Source: Neoscytalidium dimidiatum (Eukaryota; Ascomycota; Dothideomycetes; Botryosphaeriales; Botryosphaeriaceae). Taken from it: a stretch of DNA of 64,000 nucleotides. The position numbers and the translations under genes are program-made. Position 1 is the stretch's first letter. Each line of letters opens with the position of its first letter. This document shows positions 44,715-57,726 of this stretch, in pieces. The notes beneath the pieces were generated by a model. It was not told the origin of the DNA and searched no databases. It was given only the letters and a program-made list of their open reading frames with translations. The stretch is from NCBI GenBank assembly GCA_037367355.1, contig CM074704.1:1116001-1180000 (forward strand), given 5' to 3'.

Positions 44715-45613
44715 GGTGGAAGCTTTTCAGCTCGGCTTGTGCAAATCGGGTCGGGAATCCGATAAGGCTCGTGCATTGCAGATGCAGACTCGATGCATGC
44801 CGGCTGTGGTCGTTACTCGAGCCTTGGCTGACCCCACGGCGGAATGACTCCATCGCCCTACGTTTGCCGACCGCCACCGACAACAGCTTCGTAACAGTAA
44901 ATCTTTCATTGGCTTGCCTTTTGGGAGATGGTGGCAACCGTTCACAGCTGAAGTGCCCAGCACTCACCGGGGGGAAGGCGATAAGCCGTCCCACTTTGGC
45001 GGACTCGAATTCGCCTAAACAGGAAGGACCAATCCAAGCAATTGGCTCGACTCCGAAGCTTACAAGTCAATGACCAGATGTCAATCCCTCTTCGAGGACT
45101 CAATCTGCTACATACGCTTACCACAGCGCAACATCGTCTCCTGGGGCCCTGATAGCGCGATGGGCATGGATAGCCTTTCGTACATACCAGCTGTCGGTTG
45201 TCGATGTTGTTATCAACATGGCTGGAAATTGATCCGTGACACCTCGGAATGAATATTTATATGTTTTAAAATGGCGAGAGAGACATGGGATTATGTCAGT
45301 GGTAGTTGATATCGCAGAATGAGCGCTCATGTATATATATATATATTTTTTTTACAATGCTGATAGTCAGTGTCTCGCCTGCCGAGCGATGCAAGATCGA
45401 TGCTATATCACAAGTTCCGCTTTCTTCTTCAATACCTAGCATGAATCTCAAACGAAGATTCTCAGTGGTCTATTCTGGAGGTTCTCTTCGACCTTGAATT
45501 GATACAGGGTGAAGATAAGTTTACAATCTCTCGATAATGTGATCGAATGGCCGAAGAAAAAAAAAGAAACGAAATCAATGTGAGTGCCAATCGCCCTTTG
45601 TCTCTCCTAACAA
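44715..45613. other. Intergenic 0.9 kb
   Basis: This lies between the promoter of the Dal5-type permease and the 3' end of the FSH1-like gene. It includes a (TA)n run followed by a T tract at about 45331-45353. No gene was seen. Confidence 0.55.
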
Positions 45614-46529
45614 TTATCTCTTTCTGCCGATGCCTGGTTCTATGCCAGCTTTTCTTGCGACGAAAATCACCTTATCCACAAACTTCTGAACATCCGATGT
45701 CTTGACTGGAACTCTGTGATCTCCATCCCACTCTAATACTTCTCTAGAATCTTCAGTGCAATATTTCTCCAACAGTTGGCGATGCAGGTGTAGTCCTTGA
45801 TCCTTCAAACCATGAACATGCAGGGTTGGTAGCTTCAGTCGCGCCTCGTCATTGACGGGACCTCTATCCAGGCCAGAATCGGCATCTCCGGCACTTTGAA
45901 AGGGAAACGACTCCGCATCTGGGCTCATGGCCACCAAAGGCGAACGCCCAGCCATGAGGATGGCAAAGCGCCAGTCTTGGCCCCACAACTTGGTCTCTTT
46001 ATCGTCGCCCTCATAGCCTCTGATGACTTGACCCTGGCTCTTCGCATGGCGGCGGCGCTGAACCTCGAATAGTAAGCTGGCACTAACTTTGGCACCTTGG
46101 CTGAAGCCCATGAACCCAACCCACTCGCCCGTGGCGCCTGTTCTATCATCGTCTCCCATGGCGCTCTCAAGTTGATAGCGGATCTCCTCTACAGCAGTCG
46201 GAGCGTCGATGGCAGCGTGGTGAGGCAGCCAGCGCAGCCAACGGCGATATGGGCCCATGTCCGCGTAGACGGGGAGGATGCCGGGGCCGGCGTCGCAGAA
46301 AAAGGGCGCATCGGCGAAGACGAGACGAAAGGACGAAGATAGGTGGTAGAGCAAACTGCGGGCTTGGAGCCGGAAAACTTCAGCTGTCACGCCGCCACCT
46401 GTCACCAGCATTACGGTGTTAGTACAAGGCTGTGGAAACCATGGCGATTCGAAGGAAGGGGGAAATTGTACCATGGAGACACAGGATGCGGGGCAGACGG
46501 AGAGTGGGGTCGTCGGCGGTGGTGCCCAT
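45614..46529 (-). CDS. FSH1-family serine hydrolase
   Basis: This is an alpha/beta hydrolase of the fungal FSH (family of serine hydrolases) group; relatives act in primary metabolism or as thioesterase-like partners in polyketide clusters. The exons are 46472-46529 and 45614-46398, giving 280 residues. The join makes LPRILCLHGGGVTAEVFRLQ, the classic N-terminal oxyanion-region motif. An unspliced reading from 46474 would lose this HGGG motif, so the spliced form is preferred. The 73-nt intron contains a perfect TACTAAC branch site. Landmarks are FRLVFADAPF, nucleophile Ser in GFMGFSQGAKVSA, LPTLHVHGLKDQ with the catalytic Asp, and His in WDGDHRVP. No polyketide synthase or other cluster gene adjoins, so a metabolic-cluster role is not supported here. 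Confidence 0.92.
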
Positions 46530-49500
46530 TTTGATGGATGCGCCTTTCAAGATGGGCAACGTAATGTGTGAGTGCAGGGCAGCTGAGGCACCGATGTTGC
46601 AGTTGAGGGAAGCATGGCGGTATATGTACGCAGATTCCGAAGCGGCTGACGCTGGCGTTAATTGTCCGCAGCGCCGGAGTCCGGTGGATGTCGGCGGTGC
46701 AGCGGCGGCCTGGGGCCGGAAGCGTGCAATTGCTTGCCGGCTGACAGTTCACTGCGGCCCGAGTGCTGCAGCATCGGGCGGCAGCGACTTTTCCTTCAAC
46801 GTTCGTGCTGACTCCGTCGGCGCTATAGCCAGACCTCACCACATCCGCCCTCCCAATCTCCTACCGGCATCGCGCAACGTGTTCCTTACATCAGCTCAGT
46901 CGTGGTAACTTAGGTCCCCGCTGCGGATTTTTCGCGCCGAGCTATCTCAGCTACCGACCTCGCCTGCTTCTGAACCTCGCATAGCACAAGTCCCTTCAGA
47001 TAAAAGGCCAGCGAGTAGCGAAAGTATCATCTCTTCTAACAATGCACTTCTGCAATCTGCCCAAACTTCCCGTGAGCCTCCCTTTCCTGAGATGCCTTTC
47101 TCGAGATATGAGATAAGTTTAATCGTCCCATTTTCTCCCCGAGACAGTGCCTTGAATATATGCACTTCGAGGGAATGTATCAAATGTCTTGGCTACGATA
47201 AGGACGACAAGGAGTGGGGCTCAGCGTCCGTTTCTCAAATGCAATCACCGACTCAGCCTGCGGAGTGTTCACCAAATGTAGCACGAGGCAAGATGATGAG
47301 GCTGTGGCCGAGACTCAGCTCTGCATTCGATATTGCCCGCAGACCTTTGATTATTGATGGCAAGTCTGTACTGTTTTCGTATGTTCACCTCTTCGCTCCA
47401 GGTTGACTGTCAAATACAGGTCCATTGCACATCTTATAGTAATTGGGTTGATACTGATGCGATATCTGGATATTATCACGGAAGTGCTCGGCCATGGTTT
47501 CTCTGGGGACCAAGGATATCGCGCAGGTAAGCCAAAGCTTGGAGGCTGATTTGCAAAAATCTCGTTGCTGCTGGACTTCTTTCCTACTACGGGATGGAAT
47601 CCGCTGAATAAATGAGCAATTTAGTGTAAGATGCCCTCGCAAAATGCGCGAATGTCCTCCGGTCAACAGGTCTAAGTCTGAAGTGAGAAGCCTTGTACGT
47701 CGTGGCGGGTCGCGACACAGCCAGTGAATGGTTTCCTTGTATCCCTTCAGGTGCGACAGATCTAAGAGCGCTTAATGGTGTGACGGCGAAGTGTCAGCAG
47801 CGGAATATGGCGCCGGAATGACTGGGCTGACCTGCAGCACGTTGAGCACGACATCGACCAGGGTACCCAAAGGGCGAGAAACGAGAGGGGCGCAAACATC
47901 AGTCTTCAACGACCAGATACTCCTCCCCTCCAAACCCCCTTTTTGCAGGTGTCTGTGAAGCACATGAACACATAAAGCCGAAAGGTGGTGTTGCAGAGCA
48001 AGAAGAAGATATTGATGATAAATAAGGTAGGTACCGTCAGTTCAATGTGAGAGAATAAAATAGGCTCAGACACAAGACGATGTGCGAGTGCTATGTTCAC
48101 CCGGTGCTCCATGTGTTCTGCTTCCTAATTCATCCCACGACGGGCTCGCAAAAATATCTTCATTTCCCTTCCCCCTTTGCCTCGAGAATTCTGAAATTAC
48201 TCGTCTTGTAGCAACTGAATCACTTAAAGCTCGAACTGGCGACACCACAGTCGAAAACAGTTACAGTGAACGTGTGATAAGCAAGTGGCTTGCTTTGGAC
48301 CCCACAGTTGCCGTGTCATCCGTTTATACGTAGGCCACTAGCAACGCTCGTCAGCAACGAGCTTCTCTGCTTCTATGTGAATGAGTCATGGGTGCCCATT
48401 TGGTCGGCATGGTCGCTTCGAGTGGAGATAACTATCAGTTGGCAGGGGTTAACGGGCCAAGTATGATGTTTAGGCGTTTTGTACAAACTTGTTTGATTCA
48501 CTTTACTGTTGCCACAGGCTTCGGCGAATGGCCTGCAGAAGCCGCAGGCCCTGGGGATTATTGCAGGTGGTCGAAGGCCGAAGGTCATTGCCGAGCACGG
48601 ACGTGTAAGCTGTGCATGAGCTTTATGTTGAATTGACAGCCGGCTTGCTGCAAGATGCCGCGAAGTCAAGGTGGACGGCGCGTTCGACCCATATTTCTGC
48701 TGCAGTAGACGTTGAGTGTCGGCAAACGTCTCCACTGGGGCAGTAGAACGGCCGCGATCCAACACCATGGCCGTAGTCCGCGTGCGTACCCCTCATATCC
48801 GTGCTCCGCCCAGGAAGTGTCACACATGATGAGCTAGCGAGCCCATCCGACCTCTAAAATCGAGAAGATCCCGTCCGTCTTCGGATTTGGGCCCTTCACA
48901 CGTCGGGCATAGAGCTGATGTAATGGTTTGCAGTCTAACTAACGGAGGTGCTGAAGACTTCTGACGTCGCTGTGGCACAGGCAGGCCGCCCCCCACCTGG
49001 TACGTATGGAGGAAAACGGCATCCGTCGGTCCATCAGCGAGGGTGGATCACCCCAGCAGATCCCTAGATTGGAGCAGCTTTGCTATTCTGGCGTGTAGCA
49101 ACGGGTGCCGATAGAAGATCAAAGCCGGACGAGATCCGTCAGCTCCGCACATGATAGTGGTCCATCCAACTTCTCCGCATGGTCTGCCCTGCCACCGCAG
49201 CCGGATTACATTGGCCTGGCCAATCAGCAACGGCCGCGCACCTCACAAACGCAACAACTGGAGCCACATACGTTGCAGGGTATTTATGGAAAGAACCGAA
49301 AGAGGGAAGGGATCGGGGCGGACGTGTACAGAAATTGTCACGGCAACGGCGATAATTGGGCCAGGCTAAAGCCTTGATGGCAGAGGGCTTCGGAAGGAGC
49401 GTAAAACGCCTAGTCATTGCCGCGCAACCAGAGTGATAACCGTTTGTTTGAGGTGCCCGGCCAGAAGACTGGCAGCGACAACAGAAGACCACGCGGAGCA

Positions 49501-50704
49501 GATAGCAGCGAGATGGTGCTGGCCGACACGTGAAAGCGGAGAAAGACACCCGCTGAGAAGCGGAGAAAGACACCCGCTGAGATGTACCTGAGCACGAGAG
49601 GGGATTCCGAGCGGGGATGGACACTGCAGGTACAGAAGGTGGACGCTGATTGGCGTGGCAGTGCTGGTAAACATGTACTGTGTAAGCAGTTGAAGAGCAA
49701 GCGCATGCCGGGCGACACCAAAGCGGGCGTGAAGAGCATGATAAGGACTGCTGGCGCTCTGCCTCCAGGCAAAGGACGCAGCGGCATTGTAGGATCTCGC
49801 GGGCCTGGCCGTCGTATGACGATGGGCCGACTTGGAGCGAGGGCTGGGCCGGCGGGTGCATGTTCATCAACTGAAGAAAGGTGATCAGTCGCTGCGCGCA
49901 CACGGCCGAGTCGCATGGCCGGCGCGAGAGCAATCCCTGCTGGCGGCGCGCGCGGATCGACGGCTTGATGGACGCATGGCGATCGCGGGAGCAGAGACGG
50001 AGGGCGGGTGAAACGGCGTGAAGGACGGCGGGCTGGGCAGGCTGGGGCTCGTTCCTGGCGGGCTGCCGCTGTTGTGCGTGAGCGTGTGTATGCGTGTGTG
50101 CGCGCGCGCTTCTTGAGGGAGCGTAGGCGTGGGCGTGAGGCGGCAGGGTAGCCAGGTCGGTACCGACCTAGCGCTGAGGCGCTTTGTTTCCCGTTAGCGC
50201 TGCTTAAGCAGGGTCATGTGGGTGGGCCGACGCACCAGCCGTTGTTAGATGCAGGTGGCAGTGTGCACTGAAGTCAACGCCGCCCACACGGACCCCGCTG
50301 GTGCCGCCAGTGTGCTCGACTCCCCAAGACCAAGCCATTTTGCTGCTGCTGCTGCCGGAAACCCATACTCGCGCTCTCGACGCTCTTTTGCACGCCCGCT
50401 CGCCCGCGCCGCGGACCATGCTGCCTGCTGTCTGCTAAGCGCGCCGCCAACCACTCGCATCGCCGCTCACGCCTCGCGCCTCGCGCCTCAGGCCTGCGCC
50501 CTGCCCTCACCCGTCTGCCGTCCTGCTCCAGGCTCGCCCGAAGCCCGCCCCGACGACCCCCAATTCCGCCCATCGCGACTCCCGCCATGATGGTCGGCCG
50601 CTCTACTGCTGCATAACTGCCTGTGTTGCCTGCCTTGCCCGCGGCGCGGCCTCCCGCGACGGGTAGAGGGGCGGCCCGCCTAGACTCGCGACGCCCGATA
50701 AGCC
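46530..50704. other. 4.2-kb gene-poor region
   Basis: This is the longest stretch without a recognisable gene. Open frames on both strands are short or of biased composition (for example 49139-49933 minus). It contains a perfect 24-bp tandem duplication at 49535-49582 and a GT/GC-rich run near 50077-50110. The right end is the GC-rich promoter and 5' leader of RIM15. No transposon, tRNA or rRNA was recognised. Confidence 0.5.
49535..49582. repeat. Perfect 24-bp tandem duplication
   Basis: The 24-bp unit at 49535-49558 (starting AGCGGAGAAAGA) is repeated exactly at 49559-49582. A perfect two-copy duplication outside a gene suggests a recent slippage or duplication event. Confidence 0.95.
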
Positions 50705-53700
50705 ATGGACGACCCTCAGCAGCCGCCGCTGGCTCCGCCGCAAGTCACAGCTTTGAGGCTGGAGGCTTCGCAGGGTGCACCTCCCAAGGTGCCCATGGAG
50801 AGGACCGTCAGCCAGAACATCCGGGATGAAATGGAGGAGCTCAAGGAGGCAGCTGAACAGACCCTGAACGTCCTTGTTGATCTCAACTTGGATGGTACCA
50901 TTCGTTCCGTCAGCCCTTCCTGGCGCGAGGTCATCGGCACCGACCCTGACTTGGTCATCGGGAAGCATATCGACGACCTGCTGCTGGGGAACAAACGCGC
51001 CTTCACCGAAGTTGTTGAGACGATGCAACAAGACGATGCCCGGAGCCGCGTCATTAGATTCTCCATGAAGATGGGACCGGCATCTAAGCTCAGATCCAAG
51101 CTACAGCCCTCGGAAGAGCCCACCGATGATGTCTCCGAGACGGACAAGCCTGAAGAAGAGTCGGATCAGATCTTGAACCTGGAAGCCCAAGGGATTATGT
51201 CCTACAATTCCGCCTCCGGCGATGACTGTCATGTAAGTTCTCGGCGCCCGTTTGCTTCTGGGTCCGCCGACGCTGACTTGCCTTACCACCTCAGACCATG
51301 TGGATGATGAGACCTTCGGTGGTCCGAGAGGTGACCATTGATCTCCCTGAGATTTTGGTCGAGTCTCTTGGTGTCGGTGCTGAGGTGCTGGCGCGATATC
51401 TGACCGAGTTAGCAGAAGCCGGAGCAGGCGATCCTGCCGCTCACCCGCCGCCGCCTCCAGTCTTGTGTCGCATTTGCGAGCGTCAGATCACCCCTTGGTG
51501 GTTTGAGAAGCACACAGATCTTTGCCTTCAAGAACACAAGGCGGAAATGGAAGTGCAAATGGCCCAAGAGAATCTCACTGATCATCGCAACGCTATTGTG
51601 AGAGTTCTAGATGCCTTAGAGGCCTCCTCGCAACGCCAGGCTCGTGCCACCTCTGGAGAGCCTAATCAAACGCTTTCTCTTCCTCCTGCAGAATACAAAG
51701 GTCTCCCCGTCTCGCCAGCATCAACCCCGTCTTCGGGTGTTTCGTCAGGGAGAGCATCGCCCGCCTCGCCTCCGTCGCGATCCCGTGACCGGTCTACCGG
51801 ATTCGGCCATCGCCGCGCCCGCTCCTTCGCGGTCAGACGACCAGTGTCAAGAATTGTCGAGCTTGTTCTCGACCTTTGCGACACTGCTCTGGAGATCAAT
51901 ACTCCTGCCATCAAGGATACCCGCGGTCAGCTGACAACGGAGTTGAGAACGCAGTCACCGCAGTCGGAAAATCGCATTTCTCAAGTGCTCCAATGGCAGT
52001 CGCCAAATATCGGGGCCAACGATGGGGAACAAGGCTTGTTGGCTCTTTGTGAAGATACGGCCAAGCTTTCGAAAGCCAAGGTTGACGCCATCTTCCGACA
52101 CCGCAGAATTTTAGAGTATTCTGAGCGCATTCGGGTTGAGTTCGAGGTCCTTGTACAGGAATGCGTCGAAGCTGCCATCAGCAAAGCTGCAAGTATTGCT
52201 CGGGGTGAACTGAGCGACTCGACCGATGACTCTGACACCGCCAGTCAGCCAGACGAAACACCAACAGAGGGGGATGTCTCGGAAAGCCAACAGGAGGAAG
52301 GGATATTCCCCTGTTCGTTGGAGAACCCATCTACAATAGGCCAGGCCTTGAGAAGCGCTTCCGAGATATCCCTAGCTTCGTCTTCTCATCTGGATCGCCG
52401 ACCTTCGTCAGCTGCTACCTCAACTAGATCAAGTAGCCCGCGCGGCAGCCAGACCCCTCGATCCCATGCAGGAGCAATTAACATTGTTTCTCATAGCAAA
52501 CGAACGTCAATGCATATTGAGAGCGATGCTGGAGCAGACAGCGATAGCAGTGTGAGATCTTCAGTCCTGTCTGGACCTAGACGAGCGGATTCTCCAACTT
52601 CGGAGGTGAGTCTTAGCAGGGTGGCTAGTTCTCGTGAGCGCAAACGGAGAAGCCTTATCCTCCCTAGCGTCATGTCAAGCAGGCAGCAATCCCCCGCCAG
52701 GGCTGGCATTCAGCCACCGCCCTCGCCCTTGAGGATGTCAAAGGGACGCATGTCCATCGGGCCTGATACGATTCAATCTCCCATCACTTCGCCTGTCCTG
52801 TCTACTAGCGACTTCTCGTCCCCTGCATTGGCAGCTTATCCAATCCATCATCACCGACGTCAATCCTCGACAGCCGGTTCAGACGTGGCCAAACCGCCTG
52901 TATCTCCTCGACTGATACCCAGCAGCAACCCTCAGCCCAGAGCTGTCCCGCCTTCCATCAAAGACTTTGAGATCATCAAACCAATCAGCAAGGGTGCATT
53001 TGGTAGTGTATACTTATCCAAAAAGAAGTCGACGGGTGACTATTTCGCTATCAAGGTCCTCAAGAAAGCAGATATGGTTGCGAAAAATCAGGTCACAAAT
53101 GTCAAAGCGGAGAGGGCTATCATGATGTGGCAGGGAGAGAGTGATTTTGTCGCAAAGCTGTACTGGACTTTCTCGAGCAAGGACTACCTCTACCTTGTGA
53201 TGGAATATCTGAATGGTGGTGACTGCGCGTCCTTAATCAAAGTTCTGGGAGCTCTTCCAGAAGACTGGGCGAAGAAATACCTGGCGGAGGTTGTGCTCGG
53301 TGTGGAGCATCTCCACAGCCGTGGAATTGTCCATCGAGACTTGAAACCAGACAATCTCTTGATTGATCAGAAAGGCCATTTAAAGCTGACAGACTTTGGT
53401 CTATCTCGCATGGGTCTGATTGGCAGACAAAAGAGAGCCCTTAACAGCAAATCTGATGAACCAGCTCCAGATCTACTCAAGGGCGGCCCTTTTCATCGCG
53501 CTTTGTCTGTCACCTCTTCTAGATCGGCATCGTTCGACATGCAAGGTTCCCAGCCTTCACCGCAAAACACACCAGCGCTTACCCCGGCCCTAACTGGGGA
53601 TCTCAATCAGCCGTCCTACTTCAGTTTGAGCTTGCCGAAGGAGCTAACGCGCGAGCCATCCCGTCGTACTTCGACCCATCGGAGCGACAGTGGCGATAGC

Positions 53701-56625
53701 GATGCTTTGCAGTCGATGTTTCGGCGCTTTTCCATTGCCGATGACGTTACTGGCGGCCAACGTCGGTCTCCTATCGACGAGGAAGTCTACATGAGCGAAG
53801 ATGGTGGATCTCCCGATCCCTATGCTCTCCAACCATCTGTTAGCCATTCTAATGCTGCTCAAAATGCAACCCCACCGCAGAACTCTGGCATGCTTCCTCC
53901 TCCAATGGCGCTATTCGATCCGGAAGATAGCAATCGCCGATTTGTTGGTACGCCGGACTACCTAGCCCCCGAGACGATCAATGGAAGTGGTCAAGATGAG
54001 GTCAGCGATTGGTGGTCACTTGGTTGTATCTTATTTGAGTGCCTTTACGGCTATCCTCCTTTCCATGCCGAGACCCCGGACCAGGTATTCCAGAACATTC
54101 TGGAGCGTAAAATCGACTGGCCTCCAGAAGATGAGTATGAAGTTTCAGCGGAGGCAAAGGATTTGATGAATCGTCTCATGTGCACCGATCCTGCAAAGAG
54201 ACTCGGTGCCAACATCGACGACAAGTATTCCAGCGGAGGAGAAGAGATCAAAAATCACCCGTGGTTCGCCGACATCAATTGGGATACACTTCGTGAAGAT
54301 GAAGCGTCTTTCGTGCCGGCTTCCGAAAACCCGGAAGACACGGAGTATTTCGATTCGCGTGGAGCAACTATGCAGAACTTCGCTGCCGAATTCGAGGATC
54401 AAGGAGTTTCCTCGAGTGGAACTCCTGGCGCAGATTATCCGGACCGACCGCACGATGCCTTGTCGCGTGTGCGCTCCCAAGTTCAAGTCAATTCTGTGAA
54501 AAGAAGCTTGATGCCACTGCACATTCCGCCACACGTACGAGAAGGGAGGAGCAGACGACTTAGTGAACCTATGGCCACAGATGATTTCGGTGCTTTTGCG
54601 TTCAAGAACCTACCGGTCTTGGAGAAAGCCAATAAGGATGTCATACAGAAGCTCCGTGCGGAAGCGATGCAAGCCCAGAGCAAACCACCGTCTACAGTAA
54701 CTTCTCCATCTGTTAGCTCGCCGACACCTTCATTAGAATCAAGCCCGATGGTGCCAATGCCGCTCAAGAGGACCCAGTCAACCGCAGGAAAAGGTGGTCG
54801 GCCAGCCTCGCCCTCCATCAGCCAGGTCAGCTCTTCACCCAGTCGAGCATCACAGCCATCTTCCCCATTGCTTGTTTCATTCAGTACTGGTCAGAACCAT
54901 GAACGCCGGAAAACCTCTAGCGGAGCCTCGTCACTTTCTCACCAGCCTAGCAATACAAGCACCGGTAGCGGGTCACTACAACCAGGTGGCTTCTTTGACG
55001 CACCGAAAATGGCGAACAATGTGAAGGGCAACACAAATTCTCCGGCGAAACCAATAAAGACTCCAGGTGTGCCTGCTCCAATAGAAAAACCAGGTGTTCC
55101 CTCTCAGCAACGCCAGAACAGCCTTCCTCCAGGAAGTGTTTCCTCACCCCGAGCTCGCTCACAGACTTTGGGATCCCAAGAAGAAGAATTTGGACCTGCA
55201 CAACTCAAGAGAAGAAGTCAAGTCTTGGACATCTCTCCGTCCTCTTCCGACACGGAAGAGTCGCGACAAAAGGCGCTACTTCGCGTACATAGACGCCGGC
55301 AGAGTTCTCGTCGGATGTCTCACATCGCAGCAGACGGGCCGTACTTCAGGCCTTTGGATATCCTCATCTGTGAAGATCATCCGGTCTCGCGCCTTGTTAT
55401 GGAGAAGCTGCTCGAAAAATTGCGTTGCCGCGCGATCAAGGTGCAGACCGGCCCAGAAGCAATGCGTTACGCTATGAGCGAAGTCAAATTCGACATCATC
55501 ATGATGGAGTACCGGCTTCCACAGGTCAATGGAGCAGATGTTGCTCGTATGATTCGAGAGACTAGGAACGCCAATAGCCACACGCCAATTGTTGCAGTTA
55601 CCGGCTATCTCAAGGAGCTCCAAGCACCTCACCACTTTGATGCATTGATTGAAAAGCCACCGACAATTGCCAAACTGACCGAAGTTATTGGACGACTCTG
55701 TCAGTGGAAGGCACCACCACCCAATTGGACTCAATCCATGATGACATCGATCGTCCCTTCCAATCTTCGTCAGGAATCATCGCGCATGGAAGACAGCCCT
55801 ACTTCAAACTCATCTAGCTTTGCTGCAATGCCATCGGGCAGTTATCGAGGCTCTAGCCGAGAGGATTCTATCAGCTCAAGTATCTTCGGCGATAACGAGA
55901 GCAGGAACGATGAGGTCGCTGTGGTCATTTCTCGTCAAGCTACCGATGATTGGAGAGATCGTGATTTGGCTCACGCGCTCGGCGGACTGGGAATATCCGA
56001 TGAGCCGGCTGTTTCCAAGGACTCCAAAGGTCTTCTTTCCATTCCTGCAAATATGCCTCTACGCCATGAAGCATCAGCCCCCGCTGCCATGGAACACCCA
56101 CCGGTTCGTAAGCAGAGGTCGTCGGAGCAGATCAGTGCCAAGCGACGTTCTCTGGAGAACAAGAAACATGAGTCGGCTGAGTCTGGAGACGACGAAGATG
56201 AAGAGCTTGGAAACGCCCAGTCAAGGACCAAGAGCCCAAAAGGTCGGACGCGAGGCTCTTCAAAGCTGGGACTTGAGATGATGCGCACGAACAGTCACGG
56301 TAGTGTTGTGTCGGTCGAGGAAATGGCTGCGGTGGATTCCTTGAATGCCCCCCCGCCACCGGCCATATCGGAGGAACAGACGATCGAGGATTCGCAGGTC
56401 GAAGCGATGCCTGAGACGCCAGCAGACGGAGCTGGAGACGAGGACGACGGAGCGAGTAAAGCAAAGATTTCTATCACGCCGCCGGAAATGTTACCTCATC
56501 TCCCGGGTAACGCGGTGAAGGAGATCGAAATGGACACGGATGCTACGCCTAAAGCGTCTCACATGGAGCCTGATCCGGATCCCACGCCAAAGGCTTCGAC
56601 ATCTCCATCACGAAACCGAGAGTAG
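50705..56625 (+). CDS. RIM15: Rim15-type PAS/AGC protein kinase with receiver domain
   Basis: This is the Greatwall-related kinase controlling entry into quiescence, stress response and meiosis downstream of TOR/PKA. The exons are 50705-51232 and 51295-56625, giving 1952 residues. A PAS-like domain lies at about 50-110 (NVLVDLNLDGTIRSVSPSW). A C2HC-type zinc finger lies at about 235-255 (CRICERQITPWWFEKHTDLC). The kinase domain starts near 733 with ISKGAFGSVYLSKKK and has HRDLKPDN (about 855) and LTDFGLSR. An insert of about 180 residues separates the DFG motif from GTPDYLAPE (about 1060), the Greatwall/Rim15 hallmark. An AGC tail follows. A response-regulator receiver domain lies at about 1530-1648 (DILICEDHPVSRLVMEKLL ... 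VAVTGY ... IEKPP). The phospho-acceptor position is Glu (MMEYRLP, residue 1581) instead of Asp. Long Ser-rich disordered regions fill the gaps. Confidence 0.95.
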
Positions 56626-57726
56626 AATACTGTTTCAGACACGCAAAACAGATTGATACTTTCACACCTTTCATTTTATTTTCAAATTTGTGTATGGAGC
56701 ACTCTGCTTCCGCTGGCAGCCTAGTCAGACTGTCAAGGCTTCCTCTCCATTCATTGTGTGCCTCCATATTACTCCCTACATGCGTACCCTAAGCGGTTTC
56801 CTTTTTCCCCCCCCCCCTTTTTTTCGTATGTGTTTGAAAGCAAGCGCGGAGTTGGTGGCCAGTAGTCTGAACCTTTCTCTTAGTATCCTCTCTTATCTTC
56901 ACTCGGGGATGGTAGCAGTGGTCAAATGTCTTCGGATCGGGGAGTTCGGAGAAAGAGTGACAAGACTGGTCACTGAAGGAAAGTTGAATGGTTTGTTGGA
57001 AGAATGGGAGAAAGCTCGTGCTTTTGACTTTGATTCCGGGTGTACAATTTTCGCACAAAGCAAGAGTGACAGTGACAACAGATTGCGAGAAGAGCGCAAC
57101 GCTGAGTCAAGAGATGGCATCGATGGCACAGCTTGTCGTCCATCGGGCCAATGGCCAGCGCACTCTTAGTTCTCTTTGTTGGTTGTTAAAAGTGGATGTA
57201 GGGTGTACGGGTATGCGGGACAGAAAGCAAGGAAAAAAAGCCATAGGCTGTACATATCAGATATTTTGGAGGGATTAGTCAGATTAAAAACAAAACGCGC
57301 GTCCTGCGGACAGACACGATTAGCTGTGCCATAGGGCGTTTCGTAATATGGGTGCCGGCTTGTGAGATGAGCATGGATACTTTCTTGTTTGGAAGCACAC
57401 GTTTACTGTGATTCTATTTTTTGCCGACGGATCCTACCGAATCATGCCCGACCAACAGTGGAGATATCCAGTGCCTCTACGGACACTTGAGGATTGTCAA
57501 ACCATCTTCTGTCTGAGGCGCTGCCGCGCGACCCGACATCAACGTCATGCCATATGCCTGCGACGCACCCGCCTGCGACGCAGCGATGCAGCAATCTCAG
57601 AATAGCAGTGCTCAGCCACGGATCTTGGCACGGGCTGCTGCCCATGGAACGACGTGCTTTCGCCTGCGGTCTTCCGGGTCGTTGGCGGGCCCGAAACGGC
57701 GATGGCGCCCTCGCAGCGCAGCAGTG
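56626..57726. other. Convergent intergenic 1.1 kb, RIM15 / RPB4
   Basis: This holds the RIM15 3' UTR and RPB4 3' region. A C-run followed by a T-run lies at about 56808-56824. No gene was seen. Confidence 0.55.

Noticed and set aside
45614..46474. Intronless reading of the FSH1-like hydrolase starting at 46474.
   Set aside because: It lacks the conserved ILCLHGGG motif. The upstream exon 46472-46529 joined through a TACTAAC-containing intron restores it exactly.
45614..46529. A secondary-metabolite cluster around the FSH1 hydrolase and the nearby MFS transporters.
   Set aside because: There is no polyketide synthase, NRPS, terpene cyclase, P450 or pathway regulator nearby. The neighbours are housekeeping genes (PTA1, COA3) and a gene-poor gap.
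49139..49933. 264-codon minus-strand open frame in the gene-poor region.
   Set aside because: It covers the 24-bp tandem duplication, has very high Cys/Arg/Ser content and no recognisable domain, and overlaps open frames on the plus strand.
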